Shown here: positions 1 through 13,109 of the stretch, one piece after another
How the letters are laid out: each line of letters begins with the position of its first letter
Position numbering within the stretch: position 1 is the first letter of the stretch
Assembly: GCF_031877795.1 (NCBI RefSeq)
Contig: NC_133932.1
Coordinates: forward strand, 72,963,937-73,027,936
DNA: 64,000 bases
Source of the DNA: Strix aluco
Taxonomy: Eukaryota; Chordata; Aves; Strigiformes; Strigidae
Direction: 5' to 3'
Translations under genes and position numbers: made by a program
The notes under the pieces: generated by a model
Database searches by the model: none
What the model saw: the letters and a program-made list of their open reading frames with translations, nothing else
What the model was told of the DNA's origin: nothing

Positions 1-3000
1 ATGACTCATGTTGGGGAAACTGAGAACACTGTTCTTAACCATTAATAAAACTGTGTTGAGCTTTTCACTGATACCTGAACAGGGGTTATGGTGGTCCCTA
101 TTCAGTATGCTAGAGTTTTAAAACATTTCTATCTGAATCTAAACAAGTAGTATTACTTTGTGGCTAAATTTTGAAGCAAAATAGATGTATTTGTACAGTC
201 TTGCTGATTTTTTTCTAGTTATAAATTTAGAAACACAGGACATCCTATGCTTTCTATAAATCTTATTAGTTATGAAGTTGCTGGAAAACTGGATTAAATC
301 CACAGCTTCTAGGTATTTTAGAAATAGTTCTCACTCTGTTTTTCCATGTATAAGGGAATATAATTTCTGCCAGCTATCTCCACCAATCAATTAATTTATT
401 TCACAGTAACTTCAGCTGCTGTCTGCAATGACTTTAGCTATAGCTTTAAAAACTATCTGGTCAGGCTTGCCAGTAATGTTTTGCAGGTTTTAATTCCTTT
501 GTTTTATTTATGGAACTCACCACTTCTCTACAGAGTTTTCCAATGCCTACACGAAGAAACCAATATCTGTACATCAGAAAAGTTAATTAAAACAAAATTT
601 CTTGCCTGAAACAGACCAAAATCCATAAAGAATAATCTTTGTACTCCTTGGCTGGCATACCTTACCTTTAGGAATTAGATAAACAACAGAGCTAAATTTA
701 CTTTTTCTTTTTGTTTTTTTAGTGACTAATGAATTTTGGTGTGTCAGTATTTGGAAGTTTAGTCTGAACTGTTATTAAAAGGTCCTAATTTTTTAGAAGA
801 GCTTGTGTTGTCTAGTCTTTTGATCTGCCTAATGTGCATATCTGAAAATGAATACATTCAAGACGTAGTTCCATGGCATAAAGCGCTCGGTGAGAACACT
901 GGCTTTAGATACTCTTCTCCCTTTCTCCTTCTGCCGCCCTGCACTGTGGCATGTGGCTGAGAGCAGGCCCTCAGCTCTGCTGAAAAATTGTTTGTGGCAC
1001 CATTCTGTGAGGTTGAGCATGGAACTGAAAATCTTGCAAATAAACTCTTCACAGTGTGAAACCATGGCCCAGAAATTGCTTGTTGCTCTAGACACTGCAG
1101 GTCTTCCTGTTCCAGAATTTGGAAAATCATCCTGCTCTATTTCTTCCAGAAGAAGAGTCAGTTAAATCATACTCTTTGAACTCTGTGTCTCCTCATCCAA
1201 TAAACTTACTGGATCTTCTTTTCCATTAAAAATATGGAGGCATTTGAAGGTAGGCAAAGACTATCATTCCCATCTGCAACTCTTCTTTGAGGCAGAGGGT
1301 GTAGATTCATTCCCCCAAAAGGACACGTTGATCCAATTAGAATCTGGCAATTACTTCTGCGAAAAAAAATGCAGTGTGGGTTTTGTATTGTAAATTCTGG
1401 TTTTGTTATATACCTGTCCAGTGCCTGTGGGTGAAATTGTAATAACACAAGAAAAGTGATGATTTTTCTTAACAGGATAAACACATCCATGATCAGAAGG
1501 AGGAGTTGCACAGCTGCATTGCTCTGCCTCTGATACAGGAGACTAAAGCTTACACACCATGTCATACTGTGCTAGACAGAAACCTTTTGCCCCTGTAGCT
1601 CCCCTGGTAAATTCAAGCCCGATTAATTATTTCTGGGGGGTCATTCACTGTCAAATGTTCCATATGGGAGCCACAATACATGAAGAATTACATAGCACTT
1701 TTGGCAAAAGATAAGACACAGGGCACTAATTGGTCTACAATAGTGACAATCATAACCTTGTTGAAAAATAACCTTTGCTTAAGCAGAATTAAGTAAGAGC
1801 ATTTGAATGCCTCTGTCCACAAACACTACCCACTACTCTATCAACAGTGTTCACAGGCATGACATTCAGACAAATCATAAAACTTGACTTCTTTTTCTCC
1901 GTCAAACATGACTTTGATATGTTAACTGAGAGATTGTACTTGGTCGTACCCTATCACAGAACAGGCTAGATTGCAAATCACAACTTGTGGGGTTGACAGC
2001 TAGTAAAAGAATAAAGACTAGAAAATTAGGAAACACTCATTTGTTGGTGTTGATTTTCTTCACGGGAGGACATAAGATCATATCTTTTTATATTAAACAG
2101 AGTCACTCAGCTTCTAACCATAATCCCGAGGGTGTTCTGATAACAAAAGTCTAACTATATCCTCACTGCTTCAAGTTAGCAAATCATTTAGGCTTTTTAT
2201 TTATGTGGATTGATATGACATCTGGGAAATGATTATTAGGAGAAAGCTGACATAAATACATCAAATAATATTTTAAGACATGACAAAAGCTTTATGCAAG
2301 CTGATGACATATTAGCAATGATTTTAGCAGCTATTTGATTAACCTATGGCAAATGAGCTAGTATATTTAATTACAATTTTATGTGCTGTTGATACTTGTG
2401 CTATAAATAAGGAAATTACATGTGGGACATACTGATGTCATTAAATTATTATTCCAGATCATTGGGTAATCATGGTGACTTTTTACAAGAAGGAATCATC
2501 TTTTCATTGAGTGAGTTTCTAATTCAGCCCCTGAATTTCGTTAGTTCCACATCTATTTTAAACAAAATATACAGAAGGGCTACAAGTGTATTTGTGTTGC
2601 TTACATCTCTTTCTGTGAAATTCAAGTATGAATAATTTGTTTTGGCATTCCAGTTTCTGCATCCTGACCTAAAGCCTGCTGAAAGCAAAGGAAGGGCAGT
2701 CAGGTCTCTCAATATTGCATAACAAAAGTGAGATAGGAATGAGTAACTAGTTTGAAGTCCACACGTCTCTGCTGACCTGTACCCACACTGCTTCAGGCTA
2801 GTCCTTTTTATATGAGTATGGCCTCGAATGAGCAAGATGTGACATGCCAGTGCAGAGCTGGGGAGTGAGCTAACAAATAATCTGTGGAGATGATTAAGAC
2901 CAGGGTTAGAGATCGCTCCCTGGCTCTTGCTTGTTTAGCAAGGTGTACCTTCGCTGACCTCCATGAGGTCTGGGTTAGACATTTGCAGTAGCACTGTTTG

Positions 3001-5049
3001 CTACTGATTCATCTGGTATAGTATAAACAGTACATGGAATGGATGTGGTCTTGACTGACAGATCATAAGCTCTTCATGGAATTTGTCCCCTTGTTTGCAT
3101 TGAATGTAATGGGAATGAGAGTTCAATGTGTTTAATTTGATTAATACTAGGTGAAAATCATGGCTGTGCTAGCTAAAAGGTGAGTATGAATTCACAGTTT
3201 CACAATAGCTCAGCTTCAGTGGTAAGGCTAGTCTAATAATTTCCCATCCTTTCTCCTCCCCCCATCTCAGTCAGCCCTTTTCTGCCCCCAGTTGCTCATT
3301 CCCATGCCCTCTCCCCTCCAAAGCAAATGTTATTTTTAATCCAAATCAGTTCAGTGATCCGGGTTAGATTGCAGTTCCACAAACAGTTGTGTTGACACAG
3401 CTCTGGAGGTCGTACAGTATGGGGAGGCAGGAATGAGTGGTTAGGAACAGCATGTTGTGAAATGACATCTTGAAAGTGACACCTGGAAATGAAAGAATTT
3501 TTTACATTAGACCTATGGAACCATTATGAGAATTATATATCAACAAATCAGAACATAAAGCTCAGTAGAGAAAGTCAACAAAATAAATCACCTCATCTTC
3601 ATACACACCTTAAAGCTGGAGAGTTCTAGTAATCTGCTCTTTTCTGGCCTTAGTTCTGCAAAGCTGAAGCAATAGCTGAAATGTTCAAGACTGTCCTGAG
3701 TTATAGAATGGGTTGCATATGTCATCGTTTTCCTCCTCTCCATTCCCGGATGAGTTTATTTTTCATTTTGAATATTTATGTTGAACTCTGTCATTCTACT
3801 GCCCATCTATTTCCTCATTCAGTTTTATAGTTAAGCAGTAATTAGAAACTATCGCTGGGGAAAAAGCACATTTTAGTTATTTCTTGTGATCTAGCCTCAT
3901 ATAAAATATAAACTCTCCAAAAGTAGCAGTAAGAGAATTGCAGAGGACCCATTCTTACCTCAAATTCAAAATAAAACTTTAAACCCTGTAGTTTAGAAGA
4001 AGTGCTTCTTCTCATCACCATCCCCAAAGTACAGTGGGGTTTATAATGGAGAAAAGCAAGATTATGTTTTCTTTTCTAAAAAAATTGAATGAAGGGAACT
4101 CAGAAGGAAGCACAATAAAACATGTAGCTGTATAATGGGTATGACAGATCCTTCCCACATCTCAGTGCTTCAACAGACCAAGCGCTCCTGTTTGGAGGCT
4201 TGTAGATGGACACATTTGCTAGGGACAAGCTGATGTAACAGTGCAAGTAAGTGTCTCCAGTTTCTCAGTCTCCTTTGCCACACAGCGACTGAGACGAGGG
4301 TTGGACGAGTGGGAAACAGGCAGTGGAGGGATCGGGGCAGGCATGCCTGCCTGAACACCCAGATGCTGCCCTTCTGAAACCCACTGCCCATCCCTCTGCT
4401 GTGAAAGATGCAGAGAGCTTTTCAGTCCTTCAGAAAATCTTTCAGTAAAAATGAGAAATTATTTTTCAAGGCAGGAAAAAACCCCAACTTATTGCATCTC
4501 TACTTACATTTTTTTTTTTTAAACAGCTTTACCTATTCATAAAATAAGGCAGAAGGGGGCAAAAAAAATATCTTTCCCTTGGGTGCTAATAGCCCACAGA
4601 GACTCACAAGATAAGAGGGAAAAGCAAGAAGTGAGAGCGCCACATATCAAACCCTGTTCTTTTTTAATCAGGAATGTAGTGAGAGCAGGAAGGAGGCAGG
4701 ATGAGGAAGGCTTGAATGAAAACATATTTGCAAGAACTTTTGTCTCAAAAATCTTTTCTGTGATGTTTTTTAACACTAGAGCAGACTCCTCTCACACACA
4801 GGGCAAGACAAGGCCTTAAAATTTTACTTCACATTCTGTTTCCATTGTGGTATGTTTATTGGTTGCAGTAATTTTATGATTGCTTTTCAGCGGCTTAGAG
4901 GTGTAGAGTATGTTTTATTTCTATGTCAATATCATAACAAATTGCATTCAGCAAGCTGTTAGATCTGGCAGGGTTGGGTTTTTTTTCATTGTAATTTCTC
5001 ACCTAACCCATGGCAAATGAGTTCTGGCAGATTTGTCTTACGACATTAT
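1..5049. other. AT-rich intergenic DNA, no gene seen
   Basis: About 5 kb of AT-rich sequence with stops in all frames. The open frames present are short (up to about 120 codons), lack recognisable domains and show no coding-like composition. I see no RNA gene and no transposon that I can name. It may contain distal regulatory elements, but nothing in the sequence alone identifies them. Confidence 0.6.
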
Positions 5050-5410
5050 CCTCCCTCACCCCCTCACTTGTTGACCTGTCTCGCTGGCTGTCATGACACT
5101 GAGGGCACTGAGAACCTCCCTGTCCCCTCACCCTGTCCGCAGCACAGGACCCCATGGCAGCACCCTGGAGCTGTCAGCCCCTTCCCCAGCGATGCAGCAG
5201 CAGCAGGGCCTGTGTCCAGCTGCCCACAGCCCTGCCCTGCCCGACCACGGGCCCCATCAAGCTGGGCCCACCCACGGACCCATGTCTGCCATTGGCCTGT
5301 CCCCATCCCCATGGCCCTCTCCGGCCATTCCCGGCTGTGCCTGGCCCTGGTTCCCCTCACCAGACCTGATCCTGACCCCATCTGCAGGCTGACATCCCAG
5401 CCTGTCATAT
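5050..5410. other. Isolated GC-rich patch, unclassified
   Basis: About 360 bases that are much richer in C and G than the flanking AT-rich DNA, with long CCC/CCTG stretches on the + strand, a short CAG run near 5196 and scattered CpGs. Overlapping frames are open on both strands (up to 143 codons, rich in Pro, Ser and His), which is what GC-rich DNA without TA-containing stops gives by chance. No domain is recognisable. It could be an old repeat fragment, for example the GC-rich 5' part of a CR1 element, or a small decayed CpG island. I cannot decide between these. Confidence 0.4.
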
Positions 5411-8400
5411 CTTTGGCCTCACCTTCCTTTTTATTTCTGCACATGTGATGTGTTGGCTAAAATGGCCTCTATTTTTCACCATTTCCTTCAATAATTTTGC
5501 TGAACTTCTGTTCTTCCTCAGGGACTGTGGTCATGTAGTGCACCAGTTTATCTTGAACTACCCAGATATGTATTTGCAAAGTAACCACTGGCAAAGCTAT
5601 CCATACTTCAACACAAGTCTCAAAATATAACTACTCCAACAGGGTAGGTATGCCCTACATACGTATTGCCCATGCCTAAAGGTGAGGTGTCTCCAGGATT
5701 TTCATTGCTTGTGGGGATCTCAGCCACAGGCTGAACAGTTCCTTTTTGGCTATTCCTATGCACTGTCTATAGAAATACTGTGGATTTCACAAATGTCACA
5801 GGTTATGTATTCAAGGTTTTGTCTGTTCTGTGTTAATTATCTCACACTCTTAGGCTAAAAAGAAACCAGGCAACAAAAAGTTGTGCACGATGGTGGAGCA
5901 AAACCCTCTCCTGAATCAGAAAAAGTTTTTTAAATGGAAAGTGCAAAGCCAGCTCTCACAGAGCTGCAAATTCAGGAGCCAGGCGAAAACTGAATAGACA
6001 ATAAAATTAGGAACCAAATAACAATTTTCTTGTCTGAATAAAATTCCAAAGTACTCTGGCGATTTTTAGAGCTCTGTAATATCTGTGGATTTCATAGTTA
6101 TTACCAATTTTTTTCTCAAGATTTCTTTGCACTGCAGTGTTTCTATATCATAGAAAACAGGAGTTCTGGTGCTCCAGAGGAGGAACTAAAACATACAGCA
6201 TCTAAGGATGGAGGGCCATGAACAATTTTCCCTCTGACAATGTTTTCCTCTCTAGCTGCTTGTTTCCATTCCTTACTGATATTTATCTTCTCAGTTCTGC
6301 CAGCAGAGTCATTGATAAGATTTTATTCAATAGAATCAGCAAAACGTTCTAAGCTAAGAAAGATTCTGCTGGAAAAAAAAAAAAAAGTCTTTTGAACCCA
6401 GATTATTTCACTAATCTAATTTAGATCATGGCATTGAACATGCATTGTCCTGCAACATGGGCACGGCTAAGGAGGTGATATATTGTTGTACAAGGGAAGG
6501 AATGATTAACTGGGGTGAGAAAGGGTGGAAATCTATTAAATTGGTTTTGCCACCAGAGAAAATGAAGTCTGGAACTACACTACAGCCCTTGTCTGAATAG
6601 GGCTGGATGATATGAAGATTAAAAAGCACTGATAGCTGCCAGGGGCTCATCTATATGAGCATCCCACAGGATATGCTGCAGATGCTGTGCAACAGCAGGG
6701 AATTTAAATAAACAAACAAAGTGTTATTAAAACAAGGCTCCTAGGGTTAAGCATAGTTTGGTTACAAAATTAAAATAAGTCTATCCTTCAGCAGCAAATC
6801 ATTCTTTTATTTTTCTAATGGAAAACTAGGAACAAGTGTTTTTAAAGAAGTGCATATTTGCACATCTAAGTTGGTTTTGCAATAAATTTGTGAGAAAATC
6901 ACAAAGGAATAAGAATTGAGACCGACTGTGAGATTTTGGAACTTTATGGTGAAAGTATTACCTGGGCTAGGAGAAGAATTTTGTTTGGGATGTGCAGGTG
7001 TATGCTCTCACTGTATTAGCTGACTCCCCTAAGTCTACGGTGTTTTCAGCATAGGCGCTGATTAAGAGCTTAGATTTATGATTACTTTATGAACAGTCAT
7101 GGCAGCTTAAGATGTTTACACCTGACATGTGGTTTGATGGTGGAACCATCCTCCAGCACAGGTGTTGTGAAGGATCTTGAAAGTTTCCTAGTCACAGGTC
7201 TGGTCGGGCTAATGTCCATGTGAGTGCTTGTGGCAAGGCAGGGGGAAACACCCCTGGGCTATCCCTGATGTCAGATTCGTTCTGGGGGAGCAAAGACCTT
7301 CTGCTGAAGATTAGTAACAAAGCTTAGAGCGGCTAATTGTAAGCCCCAGCTAGATCCAGAAATGATCACCTCTAGCACCTTACAAACCAAATTAGCTGAC
7401 AGAGCCTCTGTGCTTACCCCGTTGTCCTCCTCCCTGGATTACACTGAAGTGAAACGTGATGGGATCTGGCTCTCATCAGTTTAGGAAATTAGCTGAGTGA
7501 ATGCTAGGCTTGAACTCAAAAACTCCCAAATGTATCTGCAATGATTATATGTGTTTCTGTGCAATAATAGTAATGCTATTATTAGCTTTGCCATTGGAAA
7601 GTGCATTCATTTCTCAACGCTTACACTGAGCAACCATGGCCTGTAATAGACCACAAAATTGTCGACTGTTAGCTGAAAAAGAGCTTAAAATGCATACTGA
7701 TTTGCAGTAATTTATTACTGGTCATTCTAGGAAAAAGCATGAAATTAGCTGAATACTTCTGTCGCTAATAAAGTTATACCAAAATGGGATTTCATGGGAT
7801 TCTGCTATCGTTCAAATAATATTAAACATGCTCTTAATAACCTTGCACTGTTAATAACCTTCTACAGTTAATCTCTGTATAATGTGAAACTACGAATTAA
7901 GAAGTCTTTTCATGTACAGGGGCAGAACTTAATTTAAAGACCTTGATGGTGCAAGAAGCAGACTGAAATAAATCCATATTGCAAACAGTCAGCTAATGGA
8001 TGCAGAGATAAAGAAGGACTTGTGAAGATAGAAGCAGTGCAATGTCAAATCTATTTTTTGCACAGTTTCCTACAGATATTCCCATTAAAAGCAGGAATGT
8101 AGCAATAAACGAGTGGTTTGTGCAAGCTAAAAAATGTAAAAGATAAAAATGATCAATGAGTCTGATAAAATAAAATTTCTTTGTATTTGATCAGATGGAA
8201 AATTAAGATTAATGGACTCTGATTGATCCCATATTTAACTTTGGAAATCTACTTGCTTGGAAATACTGAATATCCTATTCACTTTTTATTTTTATATTAA
8301 TATACAATTCAAGACTTAAGCTGATTTAATAAATGCTGTTTGTTCTTATCAGTTGTGCTTATCTTAAGTTTGATTAAATGAAAATCACACCATGGTATGA

Positions 8401-10976
8401 TAACTTTTACTCTAAATTTTTTCCTATAACTTCTTTTCTTTTATTCTTAAGTGCAACAGGGTTTTTCTATTTTAACAGAGTAATTGCAATTCACTAAAAT
8501 AATAAAGCTTACTCAGCTGACATATCCGCTTGGTGTACCCCTGCCACACAGCCTGGACAGATCACAGCACTGGCAAAACCAATTTTCTGGCAGCAATCTT
8601 TTCAGAAATAAAAAGGCTTCCTTTTGTTATTTTTTAGGGGTTGGGGCTGTTTAACACAGAAAAAAAATGGTTTTGAAATATAAGCATGATTTATAGAGCA
8701 AGGTGATTTAAAAGTTATTTTAAATTATTTCATAATTATTAAAAAATAGAATTTCTTCCTGCAAACCCTCCTGATCTTGTGTTTTTAGCCCATCCCAGCT
8801 ACAACACTACTACCAGTGTTTTCATAACAAAGTAGTACAAGCGTACATACTGTTCAATGCATTTATTTCAAGCCTGACACTATGCAGGCAGAGCTCCGGA
8901 GAGAAGAGTCACACCCTTAGGCCTAATATTGGCAGATCCTTCTGTCTCACAGTCGGGCCCGCTCTCACTGCACAGCCCTGGAGAAGTATTTCTACTAAAT
9001 AACAGGATCAAGGACCAACTCCTGCTGCTGAAACCAAGTGGCACCAAGAGGTTTATGCCTGCGCTGCTCAGGCACAGCTCCTCAAGCAGGATGGGTGTCC
9101 GTGCTGCAAAGCACATCGCCCTGTGAGCTCTGTGATGCCCCAGAGGTCCAAGGCCATAATTACCCCTGTTCATGTGGGAATTTCTTTTAGGGAAAGAAAA
9201 GCCAGCAATATGTCAGTGATTAGAGGTCTAGTGCTCAAGGTCAGATTATGGGCCTCTTTATTTAACTTGTAGATGGCCCCTCTCTGTCCCCAATACAGTA
9301 TACACCTGCCAAGATGTCTAGGCACTGTCTTACAGAGCTTGCTCGCATCAGCAGAGGCCCTGGGACATGGTTTGGATTGTAGCTGTTTATGTCTGAGGAT
9401 ATATGAAGCATCTAGCAGAGAGCAGCCCTAAAAGCCACGGACCTCCCAGCCAGGAGGGGAAATAAAGGAAGTGCATTCAGACAGGGAATGAATCAAAGTT
9501 GAACAGTGGAAAAGGCCTGAATCTGCTTGGTTGCAAATGTTGGAAAGTGTGTCATAAATATGGCAGAGAACTTCAAATAAAGGTATTTAGGTCCCTGTTT
9601 TTTCTTATTTTTTCTGGGTATCCATCTTAAAACAACTGGGGACTACTCAGCTTAATGCTAAGCACCAATAACTGCAGCAGAAGAGAACAGAAACTGTACT
9701 TTGACCTTATAAAGGGCTAAAAATGCTAAGTACTCTGAAAAATCCAGCTGGAAAGCATGTTACATGGGGGAAACAATATTAGAGGACCATTTTTACTTTT
9801 TTTCAGCATCCCCACTCACAACATGTAAGAGGAAGATAATAATACCACCAGGGTGTTGGGAAGATAAATTCGTTAATGTTTGCAGATAAATAGAGTACTA
9901 CAATGAGAGCAGTAGGGAAAAGCCCATGAGAAAATGAGTGATTCTCTGTTCAGTGCAGCATTCAGATGGTGTGCAGTAAATAATGGATGGGGTACATGTT
10001 GAGAGATGAGTCTGAAAAGAAATATTAAACAACTACCCACTTGCTGAACTCTGTTCATCCTTTCCTGATCCTGCTATCTGTACCTCCCATGAAGTATGTA
10101 AAAGGGAAATAAGTGCTGTCTGAGTTTGGAGCAGCTGGGTAGCCTTAATCTCACCTAATTTTAGCCTATAAAATAAGATGTCTAGTCTGTGGTTCCCCTG
10201 TAGTCAGTGAAAAAAGATAGGTACCTTAGGAAGCAATTCATCACACTGCCTCTGACACCTGTGTTAGGATGAGGTGATCACCGTCTGGTGGTGTCTATCT
10301 CTTTTCCTGGACACACACTGAAGGAGTGCAGAGAAACAATTTGGCTTAGTCCTCCAGCATTGAGATGACTTCAGTGTTTAGATTAATCCCTCCCTAAATC
10401 TCAATCTGAACGGTACAGTGTGCCATCCCAAAACAAGTAAATCATTTTAACTGCCTTGTTTTCCTTCTAGTTTCCTGTGAATCATGATCTGTTTTGAACT
10501 GTAAAGTAAAGGTGCTGAAATTTGCATTAGACTGCCACTGACGAGATGCTTCAAAGATTTCATTTGTGGGGCAGCTGGAGAGTGATGGAATGATGCCTGA
10601 GTAGATGTAGAACAGCTGCTTGTGGTGACTGGTATCGACTGGAGAAGGATCCCTCCCTTTCCCTATGTCACTGTATGTAGAAAGTTCCTCATAGTACATG
10701 AGACTGAGAAAAGTATGTGATTTAAAGAGGCTGTTTTGCATTAGGAAACAAGCATCCTTTCTTATCTTGGGCAAATGATTTTTTAATCATTTATAGCACA
10801 AATCTGACCTTTGTATTATGCCAGGATGAGAAATCAGATATATTGCACAAACCTGTTAGCAAATAATGCAGAACTGGTGAAGAAATTTTATTTTGTGGTT
10901 GAACATGTATTTAATTTTAAATCCAAGATAAAGGGGAGAAATAAAAGCTCAAAGGAAACAAAGTTGGTAGGATTTA

Positions 10977-10993
10977 GGGGGGGGGGGAGGGGG
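10977..10993 (+). repeat. G-rich homopolymer tract
   Basis: An 11-base G run, one A, then five Gs, in otherwise AT-rich DNA. It can form slipped or quadruplex structures and is a likely site of length variation or sequencing error. Confidence 0.8.
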
Positions 10994-13090
10994 AAGAATC
11001 TTCTAGACTTGATTTTTTTTACAATTAATTTATTGTCTTTTTGTAATTAAAATGGAGCTGTGAGAGCTTACCTCTGTATTATGAGGACCAGTCCCTTATG
11101 AACTTCTGAGGACTGGGCTTCTAGCTTTGAAATGACAAGTAACTAGCCTGAGTTTAAATATTTTTTGGCTTTCGTGAAGCCATTTCTGAGCTCAAATCCA
11201 GTTGTATTATATTTGCCATTCATTCTTTTCTTTTTCCTGGATTGCTATTACAAGTCATCTTTTGTGAATGAAGATCATGTCCATGTTTTTCGATGGTTAA
11301 ATTCAAAAACTTACCTTGAAAGGACATTTCAGATTGTGTAGGAAATACAGAATAAAGAGGTTAATTAACAGAATGCTCAACAATCAATCATCTTCAATTA
11401 AAATTTGGCTATAGTTAATGCAGTCACAAGTCTGTGTCAGTTTCTGTGCTCCAGGGACAAGTCAAATGCATAATGCAAATCCATCCTACTTCTCTTCATA
11501 ACATTAATATTCATTCTATAAAATTTTCATGGTAGGTGAAGTTCTGCATTTTATTTTCTAACAGCAACTCAAGATAGCAGTTTTATATTGGTCCTTTCAT
11601 TTGTTTTCTTCATTCACTAAACACTTAGGTTTCTTGTATCCCTGATCAGGCAAATACTTTGCCACCTGTTTACACTAAGCAGGTCTACTGCATCCTATAA
11701 TCAGTGCTGAAAAGAAATCAATAAATAAAAGGACACACTATCAAATATAACTCCTTGGTGGTCAACATTCACTATGGCTTTAGAAGCCACCTTGATAAAA
11801 GGCAAGGTGGATTCCAACTATCACCTTTGCTATCGATGAGAGTAGAGGTGGAACTGCCAAAGATGTAAATTCCCTACTTTTAGGTATTGCTAAGACATTG
11901 CTGTTTTTTACACTTCTGCAGTGACCTGCAGGAAGTGATCATCTGTAGACTGGATAACCAGTACTGAATTTCAATGTACCGATTTTAAACAGTTACCACT
12001 TTTGGTTGACAAAAAGCTTTACTGGAGGTTAGTGTTCAGCAATGTTAGAACTGACTATATGAATACACCTCATTTGCTTCAGTGAAAAACTAGTTTAAAT
12101 TAGTTAAGTGGCTTTGCGCTGCAGTGGATGAAGAATACTCACACAGTTTGTTCTGCCATGGAAGTGATATCTCATAGAGAGGTGATGCTAAGCATCTAGA
12201 AAGTGAAAAAGTCTTAAGTCCATGTGTTCTGCAGTGAACATGTCTCCATGTCCCAGTGGGCCCAACTATTAGTCTGCTAAAGAAACACTTTCTAAATGCT
12301 GGAATTTGTTTTATATCTTTCTGAAGGTCTGTGAGGTGTGTCCTACCTGTTCAATGTCCAAAACATGTAATGGTACTCTTTATATTCTCATCTATTCACA
12401 GGTTTACAAAAATGAAGACAAAGGCTTCTGTACAATACTTCCCTCAGCCATTATGTACCTGTATTTACATTACTTCACTAATTTATTAAATTATTAAGTT
12501 GATCCCATATGCACAATACAAACTTCAGCCTATGAACAGATGACTTGTGAGTTTTACTGTGTGAGAGACAGCAGGGCTCTGACTTTGGCTATTGTAACAC
12601 CGTCTGCAGAAGGACTTGTGTGAGTGCTCTTCAGCTTCTGTCAAAGTCAGTCTGGATAGTGCAAACCCCTAGAGCTATTTCTATGATAAGCTCTGGGTAA
12701 AAGACAAAAATAATGAGCTGAGGAAGGAAAAACCTCTGGCCAGAACAACTGCTTAAACAACTACCTGTGGCTGCAGAGCAGTTTAACATGGAATGGTTTC
12801 AAGAAACTAAAGAGCTCTCAGATGTTACTACCTGATGATACTAGTTAGGGTTCAAGGCGTTTTCTGTGTCTGATAGCATCCAGGAAGGTTAATGGTCAGT
12901 CACCTCACTTGCCATCAATAAGCAAGTAACTTGATTGCTACTTGTGAACATGAGGCCAAGCTTGGAGCTATATAATGTTTTGGTCTTTTTAAACTTGCCT
13001 TTCTTAAACATGTTTTTGGTTAGATCATTTTTTATTTCAGCTTTTGAGAGTGTAACAACTAAATGACTAACTATTAGATTTAGGGAGTAC

Positions 13091-13109
13091 ATTAGATTAG
13101 ATTAGATTA
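13091..13109 (+). repeat. Short ATTAG microsatellite
   Basis: Nearly four perfect copies of the pentamer ATTAG. Short simple repeat with no other signal nearby. Confidence 0.8.

Noticed and set aside
5017-5448. 143-codon frame across the GC-rich patch
   Set aside because: Both strands are open because stops are rare in this composition. No domain and no coding signature.
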